From assembly GCF_014199215.1 (NCBI RefSeq), contig NZ_JACIJC010000002.1, forward strand, positions 558,001 to 622,000: a stretch of DNA of 64,000 nucleotides. The letters are read 5' to 3'. This stretch comes from Sphingobium boeckii (lineage in GTDB: Bacteria; Pseudomonadota; Alphaproteobacteria; Sphingomonadales; Sphingomonadaceae). Made by a program: the position numbers and the translations under genes. Shown piece by piece: positions 34,411-43,520 of the stretch; the stretch's first letter is position 1, and every line of letters starts with the position of its first letter. The notes under the pieces were generated by a model. That model did not search any database. It was not told the DNA's origin and was given only the letters and a program-made list of their open reading frames with translations.

Positions 34411-36765
34411 GTGGAAAGTACATCGGGGAATCAAGACGCGACAACGAGGATCGGCTGGCGGGCGCTTTTGGGCCTGACCAACCCGCCGGGACTCGATTGG
34501 GGAGCGATTCGCGCCGCGCAGCTAGCGTGCGTGCAGGACCGCGCGCTCGTCCGGCTCTTCACCAATCTCTGCGGCCTGACGTTTCTCGTCATCGCGCTCC
34601 GCGCGCACATCGCGTCGCCGGTGCTTTATGGCTGGGCGGGTGCCACCGTGCTGCTCAACATCCATATCGCCGCCGCGCGTTGGCGCGTGCGCGAATGGAA
34701 GAGCAATTCCGCCACGCGGGCCGAACTTCATCGCGAAACGCTGAATTCGGTGCTCGTCGGCGGCATGTGGGCCATCCCCACGCTCTTCCTGGCCCCCGGC
34801 ACGCCACCCGCCACCGTTTTCGCGATTTGGACGATCCTCGCTGCGCTGATGACCGGTTCGGCCTTCATGCTGACAGCCCTCCCGCTCGCCACGATGATCT
34901 TTCTGGGCATTTCCGGCCTGGCCATGATCCTCATGACGCATTTTGCGGGACTGGCGCTGATCGCCGGCACCTCGTTCATCTTTTGCGCGCTGTTGCTGAC
35001 GACCTCGCTCATCAGCGGGCGGCGCTTCGTGGAGACGCTCGTATCCGAACTGGCGCTGGCGGAGAAGAAAGAGGTCGTCAGCCTGTTGCTGCGCGAATTC
35101 GAGGATAGCGGCGCTGACTGGCTCTGGCAGACCGATGCCGCCCGCTGCCTTACCCATGTATCGCCGCGCTTTGCCACCGCGCTTGAACTCACGCTGGCCG
35201 ATCTCGATGGCAAGCCATTGCTCCAGGTGCTGGCCGGGGACACCTGGCAGGCAGGCAATTTCGCATCCGGCCTGCGCGATCTGGCGGAAAAATTGAAGCG
35301 GCGAGAGAGCTTCTCGAACCTCATCCTGCCGGTGAAAATCAATGGCGTCACCCGCTGGTGGGAATTGTCGGCCTCGCCGCGCACCGACGAACGCGGCACC
35401 TTCCTTGGTTTCCGCGGCGTGGGATCGGATGTGACCGAGCAGCGGGATTCTGCTGACAAGATCAATCGCCTGGCGCGCTATGACACGCTGACCGGCCTGC
35501 CCAATCGCATGTTGATTAACGAGACCTTGGTCCGCGCGATGGACGAGGCCGATCGCTGGAACCGGCATTGCGCGTTCATGATGATCGATCTCGATCGCTT
35601 CAAGGCGGTGAACGACACGCTGGGCCATCCGACTGGAGACAAATTGCTCACCGTGGTGGCTGGCCGCCTGCGCGCGCTGATGACCGAAAACGAATTGTGC
35701 GGCCGCATCGGCGGCGACGAATTCGCCGTGGTGATCCGGGATGGCGGCGATCTGGCCCGTCTGGAAGCGCTGGCGGGCGAGATCATCGCCGAACTGTCCC
35801 GCCCCTATGAGGTGGATCAGCATACCCTGTATATCGGTGCCAGCGTCGGCACCGCGATCGGCCCCAAGGATGGCCGCACCGCCGAAATGCTGATCCGCAG
35901 CGCCGATCTGGCGCTTTACCGCTCCAAGGATGCGGGCGGCGGCGCGCATCATTGCTATGAGCCACAGCTCCATGCCGATGCCGAAGAGCGCCGCACGCTG
36001 GAAATCTGGCTGCGCACCGCGCTGGAAAAGGGCGAGTTGCATCTGGCCTATCAGCCGGTGGTGATGGCGAATGACACCCGCGTGGTGGGCTTCGAAGCGC
36101 TGCTGCGCTGGACCCACCCGGAAAAGGGCGTGATCCCGCCCTATAAATTCATTCCCGTGGCCGAGGAGGCCCGCCTGATCACCCCGATCGGCGAATGGGT
36201 GCTCCGCACCGCCTGCATGGAGGCCGCCAATTGGCCCGCCGACGTGCGCATCGCGGTGAACGTATCGCCCGAACAGTTGAACGATCCCAATTTCGTGACG
36301 TCGGTCGTCTCCGCCCTGGCGCATTCCGGGCTGTCGCCGAGCCGGCTCGAGCTGGAAGTGACCGAAAGCGTGTTTCTGCGCGAAGGCACGCGTGCCATCG
36401 CCGTGCTCGACCAGATCCTGGGCCTCGGCATCAAGCTGGCGCTTGACGATTTCGGCACGGGCTATTCATCGCTCGGCTATCTGCGCAAGACCCAATTCTC
36501 CACGATCAAGGTAGACCGCAGCTTCGTTCAGGGTGCCGCCAAGAAGAGCGCGGAGAGCCTGGCGATCATCCGCGCCGTGGTCGCGATGGCAGACAGTCTG
36601 GGAATGACCACCACGGCCGAAGGCGCGGAAACCGAGGACGAGTTCCAGTTGATCCGCGAATTGGGCTGCACCAAGGTCCAGGGCTATCTCTTCGGTCGGC
36701 CGATGCCCGCCGAGGACGCCCGCGAGCTTATCGCCACCGCCAGCCGCCGCCGCTCGGCCGCGTGA
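34411..36765 (+). CDS. bifunctional GGDEF-EAL cyclic di-GMP enzyme with membrane and PAS domains
   Basis: A 784-residue protein from a GTG start. Residues ~45-200 hold four to six hydrophobic segments, followed by a PAS-like domain (~225-345), a GGDEF domain with intact GGDEF at 434-438, and an EAL domain with EALLRW at 562-567. The EAL motifs NVSPEQL, ELEVTES, DDFGTGYSSL, KVDRSFV and QGYLFGRP are complete, so both activities look possible. The inhibitory RxxD site before GGDEF is replaced by TENE. It probably senses a membrane or PAS signal. Confidence 0.93.
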   Translation: MESTSGNQDATTRIGWRALLGLTNPPGLDWGAIRAAQLACVQDRALVRLFTNLCGLTFLVIALRAHIASPVLYGWAGATVLLNIHIAAARWRVREWKSNSATRAELHRETLNSVLVGGMWAIPTLFLAPGTPPATVFAIWTILAALMTGSAFMLTALPLATMIFLGISGLAMILMTHFAGLALIAGTSFIFCALLLTTSLISGRRFVETLVSELALAEKKEVVSLLLREFEDSGADWLWQTDAARCLTHVSPRFATALELTLADLDGKPLLQVLAGDTWQAGNFASGLRDLAEKLKRRESFSNLILPVKINGVTRWWELSASPRTDERGTFLGFRGVGSDVTEQRDSADKINRLARYDTLTGLPNRMLINETLVRAMDEADRWNRHCAFMMIDLDRFKAVNDTLGHPTGDKLLTVVAGRLRALMTENELCGRIGGDEFAVVIRDGGDLARLEALAGEIIAELSRPYEVDQHTLYIGASVGTAIGPKDGRTAEMLIRSADLALYRSKDAGGGAHHCYEPQLHADAEERRTLEIWLRTALEKGELHLAYQPVVMANDTRVVGFEALLRWTHPEKGVIPPYKFIPVAEEARLITPIGEWVLRTACMEAANWPADVRIAVNVSPEQLNDPNFVTSVVSALAHSGLSPSRLELEVTESVFLREGTRAIAVLDQILGLGIKLALDDFGTGYSSLGYLRKTQFSTIKVDRSFVQGAAKKSAESLAIIRAVVAMADSLGMTTTAEGAETEDEFQLIRELGCTKVQGYLFGRPMPAEDARELIATASRRRSAA

Positions 36766-36797
36766 ACTCTTTTCGCAATCATCATGCGAGTCCAGCC

Positions 36798-36826
36798 TTG
36801 CGTCCTGCGCACACGCTCGCTATGTC
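36798..36826 (+). promoter_or_regulatory. probable promoter of tRNA-Trp / secE unit
   Basis: A -35-like TTGCGT (36798-36803) and a -10-like TATGTC (36821-36826) separated by 17 bases. Transcription would start about 10 bases before the tRNA. Inferred from spacing and position. Confidence 0.45.
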
Positions 36827-36844
36827 CGCGCTCTTCCCGATCCT

Positions 36845-36920
36845 AGGGGTGTAGCTCAGTTGGTAGAGCATCGGTCTCCAAAACCGAGGGCCGTGGGTTC
36901 GAGTCCCTCCGCCCCTGCCA
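36845..36920 (+). tRNA. tRNA-Trp (anticodon CCA)
   Basis: 76 bases with acceptor AGGGGTG/CGCCCCT, D-arm TAGCTCAGTTGGTAGAGCA, anticodon loop CTCCAAA giving CCA, T-arm GTGGGTTCGAGTCCC and an encoded CCA. It precedes secE as in many alphaproteobacteria. Confidence 0.97.
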
Positions 36921-37057
36921 CGCTTGCTTTTCAAGGCACGCGCGGTATAGGAACCGGGAATATGAGAGCGGGGTCAAGGTCGCACGGTTGAAGAACCGGA
37001 CAGCGGCCACTGGCCTCGTTGTCGCTGTTTGTTTGAATGAAGAAGGGCGTGAAACGC

Positions 37058-37255
37058 GTGGCAAAGGTCAACCCGAGCGAGTTCATCCGGCAGGTCCGGG
37101 CCGAAACCGCGAAAGTGGTGTGGCCCACCAGCCGCGAAACGATCATGACCGTGGTGATGGTGGTCATCATGACCACGATCCTCGCCTTGTTCTTCTTCGG
37201 GATCGATTCCGCATTCAGTGCGATCGTAAAGGGTCTGCTCGGCCTCGTAAGCTGA
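37058..37255 (+). CDS. secE: preprotein translocase subunit SecE
   Basis: Short SecE of about 65 residues with one membrane span (roughly residues 30-50 of the chosen form) preceded by the amphipathic helix and KVVWPTSRETI motif. The GTG at 37058 (VAKVNPSEF) matches the family start and has GAAGGG upstream; an in-frame ATG at 37037 adds seven basic residues and has no ribosome site. Part of SecYEG; followed by nusG after 22 bases. Confidence 0.93.
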   Translation: MAKVNPSEFIRQVRAETAKVVWPTSRETIMTVVMVVIMTTILALFFFGIDSAFSAIVKGLLGLVS

Positions 37256-37277
37256 GCACCGGTATTTAGGGAAACGC

Positions 37278-37814
37278 ATGTCGCGCTGGTACATCATCCA
37301 CGCCTATTCGGGCTTCGAGAACAAGGTCCGTGACGCGATCATGAGCGAGGCCAATCGCATGGGCCTCGAACAGCTCATCGATTCGGTCGAAGTGCCCACC
37401 GAGACGGTGACCGAAGTGCGCCGCGGCAAAAAGATCCAGTCGGAAAAGAAGTTCTTTCCCGGCTATGTCCTCGCCAAGCTCGAAATGAACGACGACGTTT
37501 ATCACTTGGTGAAGAACACGCCGAAGGTGACCGGTTTCCTGGGTTCGATGGGCAAGCCCCAGCCGATCACCGAAGCCGAAGCCGCGCGCATCCTCAACAC
37601 CAAGGAGGAGGCCGCAGCCGCGCCCAAGACGCAGATCCGGATCGATTACGAGATCGGTGATCAGGTCAAGGTGCTCGACGGGCCTTTCGCCAGCTTCACC
37701 GGCGTCGTCGAAGAACTGGATTTCGAAAAGAACCGGGTCAAGGTTTCGGTGTCGATCTTTGGTCGCGCCACCCCCGTCGAGCTCGATTTCGAGCAGGTCG
37801 AACGGGCGAAATAA
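37278..37814 (+). CDS. nusG: transcription termination/antitermination factor NusG
   Basis: A 178-residue NusG with N-terminal RNAP-binding domain ([26 protein letters not shown]) and C-terminal KOW domain ([23 protein letters not shown]). Couples polymerase to Rho or ribosome. AGGGAAA precedes the ATG. Co-transcribed with secE. Confidence 0.97.
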   Translation: MSRWYIIHAYSGFENKVRDAIMSEANRMGLEQLIDSVEVPTETVTEVRRGKKIQSEKKFFPGYVLAKLEMNDDVYHLVKNTPKVTGFLGSMGKPQPITEAEAARILNTKEEAAAAPKTQIRIDYEIGDQVKVLDGPFASFTGVVEELDFEKNRVKVSVSIFGRATPVELDFEQVERAK

Positions 37815-37822
37815 AGAGATTT

Positions 37823-37877
37823 GGATCAGGGTGACGGCCCTGATCCAGACCGTGTCCCGGCGCAAGCCGGGGCACGG
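37823..37877 (+). promoter_or_regulatory. two tandem hairpins in the nusG-rplK gap
   Basis: First hairpin: 9-bp perfect stem GGATCAGGG/CCCTGATCC (37823-37831, 37838-37846). Second: 12-bp stem with two wobbles or mismatches around a GCAA tetraloop (37850-37877, CCGTGTCCCGGC/GCCGGGGCACGG). No T tract follows either. They lie about 100 bases before rplK in its leader; a regulatory RNA structure or a small dispersed repeat are both possible. Confidence 0.5.
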
Positions 37878-37979
37878 GAATATCGCGGGAGACGGTCTTT
37901 TGGGATCGTCGCTTGAACCGCTAAACTTGAACCGGCCGGGCCGCTTCGGCGATCCGGCCAGCAACAGAGTGAGTGAACA

Positions 37980-38411
37980 ATGGCTAAGAAGATTACGGGC
38001 TATATCAAGCTCCAGGTGCCCGCGGGCGCCGCAAACCCCTCCCCGCCAATCGGCCCTGCTTTGGGCCAGCGCGGCGTCAACATCATGGAATTCTGCAAGG
38101 CGTTCAACGCTGCGACGGGCGATCTGGAAAAGGCCATGCCGATTCCCACGGTCATCACCGTCTATGCGGATCGCAGCTTCTCCTTCGTCACGAAGACGCC
38201 CCCGGCGAGCTTCCTGATCAAGAAGGCTGCCGGCCTCAAATCGGGCTCGAAAGAACCCGGCAAGATTTCCGCAGGCACGATCGCGCGCTCCAAGCTCGCC
38301 GAGATTGCCGAGATGAAGATGAAGGATCTGAACGCGAACGATCTCGAAGCCGCGACGAAGATCATCGAAGGCTCCGCACGCGCGATGGGCCTCGAAGTGG
38401 TGGAGGGCTGA
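37980..38411 (+). CDS. rplK: 50S ribosomal protein L11
   Basis: A 143-residue protein binding 23S rRNA in the GTPase centre. Canonical [33 protein letters not shown] at the N-terminus and the rRNA-binding C-terminal domain. rplA starts five bases after its stop. Confidence 0.98.
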   Translation: MAKKITGYIKLQVPAGAANPSPPIGPALGQRGVNIMEFCKAFNAATGDLEKAMPIPTVITVYADRSFSFVTKTPPASFLIKKAAGLKSGSKEPGKISAGTIARSKLAEIAEMKMKDLNANDLEAATKIIEGSARAMGLEVVEG

Positions 38412-38415
38412 TATC

Positions 38416-39114
38416 ATGGCATTCGTAAGCAAGAAGGCGAAGAAGCTCGCCGAGACCATCAACAGCGAAAAGCTGCATGGCGTTGACGAGGCGATTGCGC
38501 TGGCCAAGGCCAATGCAACCTCGAAGTTCGACGAGACCATCGAAGTCGCGCTGAACCTGGGCGTCGATCCCCGCCACGCAGACCAGATGGTTCGTGGCGT
38601 GGTGACCCTGCCCAAGGGCACCGGCAAGACCGTGCGCGTCGGCGTGTTCGCCAAGGGCGACAAGGCTGACGAAGCTCGCGCCGCTGGTGCGGACGTGGTT
38701 GGTGCCGAAGATCTCCTCGAGATCGTTCAGGGCGGCAAGATCGAATTCGATCGCTGCATCGCCACGCCCGATATGATGGGCCTCGTCGGCCGTCTCGGCA
38801 AGGTTCTCGGTCCCAAGGGCCTGATGCCAAACCCGAAGCTCGGCACGGTCACGATGAACGTCGCCGAAGCCGTGAAGGCCGCCAAGGGTGGCCAGGTTGA
38901 ATATCGCGTCGAAAAGGCCGGTATTATCCATTCGGGCATCGGCAAGGCATCGTTCCCCGCCGCAGACCTTCGTGCGAATTTCGATGCGCTGGTTGACGCC
39001 GTGGTGAAGGCCAAGCCGTCGGGCGCCAAGGGCAAATATCTCCAGAAGATCGCCGTCAGCTCCACCATGGGGCCAGGCCTCAAGGTCGACACGTCGGAAG
39101 TCTCCGCCGCCTGA
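38416..39114 (+). CDS. rplA: 50S ribosomal protein L1
   Basis: A 232-residue protein of the L1 stalk. [49 protein letters not shown] and the C-terminal [11 protein letters not shown] are diagnostic. In other bacteria L1 represses its own operon by binding the rplK leader. A strong terminator follows, so rplKA ends here. Confidence 0.98.
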   Translation: MAFVSKKAKKLAETINSEKLHGVDEAIALAKANATSKFDETIEVALNLGVDPRHADQMVRGVVTLPKGTGKTVRVGVFAKGDKADEARAAGADVVGAEDLLEIVQGGKIEFDRCIATPDMMGLVGRLGKVLGPKGLMPNPKLGTVTMNVAEAVKAAKGGQVEYRVEKAGIIHSGIGKASFPAADLRANFDALVDAVVKAKPSGAKGKYLQKIAVSSTMGPGLKVDTSEVSAA

Positions 39115-39133
39115 TCGGGCGACAGAACAAACG

Positions 39134-39165
39134 AAAAGGGCCGGAGGAAACTCCGGCCCTTTTTT
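39134..39165. terminator. bidirectional terminator after rplA
   Basis: Perfect 12-bp stem AAAGGGCCGGAG/CTCCGGCCCTTT with GAAA loop and six T on the plus strand. Read on the minus strand it is followed by TTTTCGTTT, so it could also stop the glycosyltransferase transcript arriving from the right. Confidence 0.92.
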
Positions 39166-39170
39166 GTTGG

Positions 39171-40627
39171 GGACGTTGCCCGACGCTCGTGAAAGTCGAT
39201 CAGCTTACAGCGCGCGTTGCGTTACAGAGATTGCAGGGATTTGATGAGATCGGATCGATGCTTGAAGACGCTCTCGTCGATCAACCTATATCCATCGAGC
39301 GCCGCCATATGCGTCATCCGTTTCAGCTTGGCCTGGTTCCGATACAAATCTTCAATGGCATCAGCCAGCATGACGGGGTCCATGGGCGTCATCAAACCAC
39401 CACCGCGATTTTTGATAAGATCACGAGAATAGGCGCTTCCAAATCCTACGATGGGTGTCCCCGAAAGCAGTGCCTCTATCAAGCATCGTGGCGATTCCGC
39501 GCTTTTGTGGCAAAACATGAATATGTCCGCCGACTGTATCTGCCTCAGCAGAATTTGCCTGCCCGCGAGGTGCCCCTTGAATTTCACTTTCTTTTCAAGA
39601 CCCGCTGCCAACACAATCGACCGCGCAACTTCTAGTTCCGGGCCCTCACCAAACCAGTTTGCATCTATTTGAATACCGCGACTCAACAGGATTTTCAGCG
39701 TTTCAATCCATTCAAAAACGCCTTTTTCCTGATGCACCCGGCCGCAATATGCGATCTTCAGGATCGGTTTGTTGATCTGGCGCATCTTTCTGCCAAGCGT
39801 TTCCCACCTTATGCGGGAATCCGGCCCCAGATGGACATTGTGCACCAAGTGGGGAGATGGGCTGAATTGCGAATAAGCTTGATAGGTGTCCATGCCGTGA
39901 AACAGACCCATGGCACTGCGACTGATGACGGCGCGCTCAAGCCGCTTGAGCAACTCGGCAATCACATGCCTGTACAGAAACCTCAGCCCATTTGAATTTC
40001 TCGCCTCTTGCAATTTTATTTGGGACTCTACCCGATCCGTCCAGATAGCAGCTTTTCGTTCTTTGCGATTTGCAAGCAAACCAGCCACCGCCGCCCAATC
40101 CCCCCATAACCCACCGATGGCGAAGCAAAGATGCTGGTGCTCTGCGATGAGAGATGACAATTGCTTGATCGCTAACGGAAGTCGCTTAACGAACTGCGCC
40201 AGACCCCATGATGCCGGAAGTGGCGCAAGTTTGAGATTTTCAAATCCCAGCATCTCTTTAACGGGCAATGTATTATTCGGCGCTTCTGAAACGCAGACCA
40301 TTGGATTGCAAAGCGTGACAAAGTCAAAATTTTCCAGCCATAATCTCAATCCATTGCACGCTTGAGATTCTATAAAAAAACGCCCCTCTACATTGTATAT
40401 CGGCAGAGGCAGAACAAGGAAAAGAGAACCAGATTTCCTGTTTTCTCCGTCTCTGCCCCTCTCACGATTTTCGACGTCGTTATATCCCGATGGTGGCAAA
40501 TCGAGGGGTGAAATTGCAAGATCATTAAATAGCGAAGCTTTCGAATCGGTTTTGAGCATTAATAATCTTTTAATGTTTTATTCTCATGTTCAACTTAAAT
40601 ATTGAAATCGTTGCTATAATGGACGTT
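39171..40627. other. AT-rich island between rplA and rplJ flanked by GGACGTT
   Basis: Composition changes sharply just after the rplA terminator and returns to GC-rich near 40625. The heptamer GGACGTT stands at both edges (39171-39177 and 40621-40627) in the same orientation. The region holds only the glycosyltransferase and an AT-rich stretch upstream of it (40560-40620). No integrase or transposase is present. Confidence 0.6.
39222..40559 (-). CDS. glycosyltransferase family 4-like protein in an AT-rich island
   Basis: A 445-residue protein. The C-terminal half has the GT-B donor domain (IAYCGRVHQEKGVFEWIETL, WFGEGPELEVARSIVLAAGLEKKVKFKGHL, a degenerate E-x7-E motif ESPRCLIEALLSGTPIVGF). 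The first ~45 residues are hydrophilic and outside the fold, so the true start could be later. Base composition and codon use are clearly lower in GC than in all neighbours. The gene faces against the ribosomal genes on both sides. Likely acquired; substrate unknown. Confidence 0.82.
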   Translation of the reverse strand: MLKTDSKASLFNDLAISPLDLPPSGYNDVENRERGRDGENRKSGSLFLVLPLPIYNVEGRFFIESQACNGLRLWLENFDFVTLCNPMVCVSEAPNNTLPVKEMLGFENLKLAPLPASWGLAQFVKRLPLAIKQLSSLIAEHQHLCFAIGGLWGDWAAVAGLLANRKERKAAIWTDRVESQIKLQEARNSNGLRFLYRHVIAELLKRLERAVISRSAMGLFHGMDTYQAYSQFSPSPHLVHNVHLGPDSRIRWETLGRKMRQINKPILKIAYCGRVHQEKGVFEWIETLKILLSRGIQIDANWFGEGPELEVARSIVLAAGLEKKVKFKGHLAGRQILLRQIQSADIFMFCHKSAESPRCLIEALLSGTPIVGFGSAYSRDLIKNRGGGLMTPMDPVMLADAIEDLYRNQAKLKRMTHMAALDGYRLIDESVFKHRSDLIKSLQSL

Positions 40628-40693
40628 AGGCGCGGCAGGATCGAACCTCGAATTCGCGATCGTGCCATCACATCCCCTGCCCGCACCCAAACC

Positions 40694-40721
40694 TTGACCC
40701 CGCCCCACTTTCTGCTAAGCA
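40694..40721 (+). promoter_or_regulatory. possible rplJ-rplL promoter
   Basis: A good -35 (TTGACC, 40694-40699) with a weak -10-like TAAGCA 16 bases later. Some promoter must lie here because the upstream rplKA unit ends in a terminator. The -10 is poor, so the exact site is uncertain. Confidence 0.35.
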
Positions 40722-40804
40722 CCTCGCTCTGATCACCGGGTTCGCCCGATGATCGCCGTCCGAGACAGTTGGTGAGGGGGATTTGCCCCTCTTAATTTCC
40801 AGCC

Positions 40805-40895
40805 TAGACGGGGAAAAGTTTTAATGCCCTTGCGGCTGCGCGAATGCGCGTCGTTTCGGCTCTGCTCCTGGAGCAGGTGACCCTTCCCCTCGGAT
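40805..40895 (+). ncRNA. ribosomal protein L10 leader (autoregulatory mRNA structure)
   Basis: The rplJ 5' leader contains the conserved AAAGTTTTAATGCCCTTGCG and GGAGCAGGTGACCC segments of the L10 leader, closed by GGGGAA (40810-40815) with TTCCCC (40884-40889) and an inner CTGCT/AGCAG hairpin. In other bacteria L10-L12 binds this structure and represses rplJL. Matched by eye; a covariance-model search would settle it. Confidence 0.7.
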
Positions 40896-40993
40896 GAATG
40901 CCCCGCGGTTTCCGTGTGCGCTTTGGCGTGCGCTGATGACGCGGGTTTGCCGGTTTCGCACGGTGCGGAGCCGGGAATTGAGTGGAGAATGGC

Positions 40994-41509
40994 ATGGATC
41001 GTGCTCAAAAAACTGAGCTGGTCGCCGAACTGAATGCTACCTTCGCCGAGACCAGCGTGGTCGTGATCACGCGCAATCTCGGGCTGACCGTCGCCCAGTC
41101 GACGGATCTGCGCACGAAGATGCGGGAAGCAGGCGCTAGCTTCAAAGTAGCCAAGAACAAGCTTGCCAAGCTCGCAATCGAAGGCACGCAATACGCTCCC
41201 ATCGGCGACATGCTGACGGGGCCGACGGCGCTTTCGACCTCCATCGATCCGGTGGCACCTGCAAAGGTGATCGTTGAATTCGCGAAGACCAACGACAAGT
41301 TGGAAATCGTGGGTGGCGCGATGGGCGATACGCTTCTCGATGCGGACGGCGTGAAGGCACTTGCCTCGCTGCCGTCGCTTGATGAACTGCGCGCCAAGAT
41401 CGTGGGGCTCATCGTGGCACCTGCGACCAAGATCGCAACCATCACGCAGGCACCGGCAGCACAGCTTGCCCGGGTTCTTGCCGCACATGCGGAAAAAGAA
41501 GCCGCTTGA
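40994..41509 (+). CDS. rplJ: 50S ribosomal protein L10
   Basis: A 171-residue stalk-base protein beginning [14 protein letters not shown]. Typical [26 protein letters not shown] and [11 protein letters not shown] segments and a C-terminal helix binding L7/L12 dimers. The ATG at 40994 has GGAGA before it and is preferred to a GTG four codons upstream. Confidence 0.97.
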   Translation: MDRAQKTELVAELNATFAETSVVVITRNLGLTVAQSTDLRTKMREAGASFKVAKNKLAKLAIEGTQYAPIGDMLTGPTALSTSIDPVAPAKVIVEFAKTNDKLEIVGGAMGDTLLDADGVKALASLPSLDELRAKIVGLIVAPATKIATITQAPAAQLARVLAAHAEKEAA

Positions 41510-41562
41510 ACCGACCTTAACACCTGAACTGATGGGGCTTTGGCCCCGCATGGAGACTTAAA

Positions 41563-41937
41563 ATGGCTGACCTTAACAAAATCGTCGACGACCTTTCGGC
41601 TCTGACCGTTCTCGAAGCGGCTGAGCTTTCGAAGCTGCTTGAAGAAAAGTGGGGCGTTTCGGCTGCTGCCGCTGTTGCTGCGCCTGCTGCTGGCGGCGGC
41701 GCTGCAGCTCCGGCTGCTGAAGAGCAGACCGAATTCGACGTCGTGCTCACCGGCGACGGTGGCAAGAAGATCAACGTCATCAAGGAAGTCCGCGCCATCA
41801 CCGGTCTGGGCCTGACTGAAGCCAAGGCGCTCGTTGAAGCCGCGCCTAAGGCCGTCAAGGAAGGCGTTTCCAAGGACGAGGCCGAGAAGGTCAAGAAGCA
41901 GCTTGAAGAAGCCGGCGCGACCGTCGAACTCAAGTAA
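41563..41937 (+). CDS. rplL: 50S ribosomal protein L7/L12
   Basis: A 124-residue stalk protein: N-terminal dimerisation helix, Ala/Gly-rich hinge (about 38-55) and the factor-binding C-terminal domain [21 protein letters not shown]...[13 protein letters not shown] strong terminator follows, so rpoBC is not in the same terminated transcript. Confidence 0.98.
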   Translation: MADLNKIVDDLSALTVLEAAELSKLLEEKWGVSAAAAVAAPAAGGGAAAPAAEEQTEFDVVLTGDGGKKINVIKEVRAITGLGLTEAKALVEAAPKAVKEGVSKDEAEKVKKQLEEAGATVELK

Positions 41938-41969
41938 TCGTCTTCTCCGAAATTTCGGACAAGAAAAGG

Positions 41970-42002
41970 AAGGGCGGCACCAGCGATGGTGCCGCCCTTT
42001 TT
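41970..42002. terminator. bidirectional terminator between rplL and an antisense gene
   Basis: Perfect 13-bp stem AAGGGCGGCACCA/TGGTGCCGCCCTT with GCGA loop. T run on the plus strand ends rplJL; on the minus strand TTCCTTTTCTT follows and ends the converging gene. Confidence 0.93.
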
Positions 42003-42024
42003 CTATGCGTTGATTACAAAGCGA

Positions 42025-43260
42025 TCAGGCGCGTTCGAGATCACCATATAAGCGGGCCTCGACATTATCCTGCATGTCCGGCGCACCATCCATCAGGAAC
42101 GGTGCCAGGCCCTCGCCCTCGCCCTGTGGCATCCCGATGGCGAAGGAGGCGGCAATACGGCCCTCGCTGCCATCGGGCAGGCGATAGCGCGCTTCCGCTC
42201 CGACCACTGGCAGGAATGCGGCATGGCCTTCACTGCTTACGGCGTGCACACCCGATTTGGGCAAGGCGATCGCCGTGTCCACGCGCTTGCCGTCGCCCGG
42301 CGCGATCGTCAGTTCGGTCAGTGCCGAATTGGCAGGCGCGGTGATCATCATCCGCTCATTGTCCGACAGTGCCGGGTCCGCGGTGAACATCCATGTCGAA
42401 ATGCGCACATCCTCGGCAGGCACCGAACCCGCATTGCCGACCGTCAGCTCGAATTCGACGATCGCGTCATGGGCGTCCGTGCCCGCGCGGATCGGACGGA
42501 GACCGAGTTCGATCCAGGGACGGTCGCCGGTCGGCGCAGCACCTGCCATGATCGCATCGACCTCGGCTTCATTGGACGGCGTGATCGAAACCTCTTCAAC
42601 CACCGGCGCTGGAGCGACTATGGGCGCAGCCATCAGCGGCGCTGCGGCAACCGGCGCCACATGGACCGGCTCGGAAACCATTTCATCGTAATAATCCTCG
42701 TCGACGCTCCGGCGACGGCGCGCGAAGAACATGCCGATCAACCCGATCGCCGCCAGCGCGGCGACGATCCATGGCCATACCGGCGCATCGTTATTGGCCA
42801 CCTCCGCAGGGGGCGCGGTATCCGGCGCGGCTTCGGTTGGCGTGGCCAGCACCGGATCGGGTGCGGGTTCGACAACCGTCGGCGTGACCGGGACGGGCGT
42901 GACCACAGCATCTGACACTGGGGCGTCCGGCGCAGCGACTGGCGTTGCCGGAATAGTGCGCGGTGCAGCTTCGGCCCTGACCGTGCGGGCGGCGGGTCGC
43001 GCGGCGCGGGGTGCGGGTTGCGCGGCCGGCTGAACGTCGGGCGTCGGCAAAGGCTGCGCAACTTCCTTCGCCGGCATCATCACGATCCGCGGCGTGGATG
43101 ACGCAGCCGGGCCGGCGGCCGGCGGCGCTGTAGTCGTACTGACGACCGGTGGCGGGGTGACCGGCGCGGGCGTTGCGGCAGGAGCCTCCTGTGCGAGGGC
43201 TGGCGTGATGGGGAGCGCGGCGGCCGCAAGAAGCAAAGCCAGGGCGCGGGGGTGAGCCAT
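42025..43260 (-). CDS. Pro/Ala-rich exported protein with a single central membrane span
   Basis: A 411-residue protein: signal peptide (residues 4-23, ending ALAQE), a Pro/Ala/Thr-rich region of about 150 residues, one membrane helix (PVWPWIVAALAAIGLIGMFF) with RRRR after it, and a beta-rich C-terminal domain of about 150 residues (GLRPIRAGTDAHDAIVEFELTVGNAGSVPAEDVRI) that looks like an immunoglobulin/CARDB-type fold. The start at 43260 has AGAGAGGA upstream. Unrecognised family; antisense between rplL and rpoB. Confidence 0.75.
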   Translation of the reverse strand: MAHPRALALLLAAAALPITPALAQEAPAATPAPVTPPPVVSTTTAPPAAGPAASSTPRIVMMPAKEVAQPLPTPDVQPAAQPAPRAARPAARTVRAEAAPRTIPATPVAAPDAPVSDAVVTPVPVTPTVVEPAPDPVLATPTEAAPDTAPPAEVANNDAPVWPWIVAALAAIGLIGMFFARRRRSVDEDYYDEMVSEPVHVAPVAAAPLMAAPIVAPAPVVEEVSITPSNEAEVDAIMAGAAPTGDRPWIELGLRPIRAGTDAHDAIVEFELTVGNAGSVPAEDVRISTWMFTADPALSDNERMMITAPANSALTELTIAPGDGKRVDTAIALPKSGVHAVSSEGHAAFLPVVGAEARYRLPDGSEGRIAASFAIGMPQGEGEGLAPFLMDGAPDMQDNVEARLYGDLERA

Positions 43261-43520
43261 TTCGGTTTCCTCTCTCATAACGGGTTGAAAATGAGTGGAA
43301 CCCGGATTCGGTCTCGCCCCAGCCTCGGAATTGCGGCAAAATGTTTGATAACACCGATGGTCCGATGAATCGGCGCGCAATCACGATCTGCGCCGATCCC
43401 CCTTCCCTTTCTCCAACACGCTCTCTATATGGGCGTCTTCACCACAGCCTTTCGGGAAATGATGCGCCGTCGCGCAGCGCATCGGTCGAATAGAGGGGTT
43501 GAGGCATCTTAGACGCTGAA
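43261..43520 (+). promoter_or_regulatory. region that must hold the rpoB promoter
   Basis: Gap between the divergent membrane-protein gene and rpoB. A TATATG at 43426-43431 could be a -10, but its -35 (TTCCCT) is poor. No other strong element seen. Confidence 0.25.
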
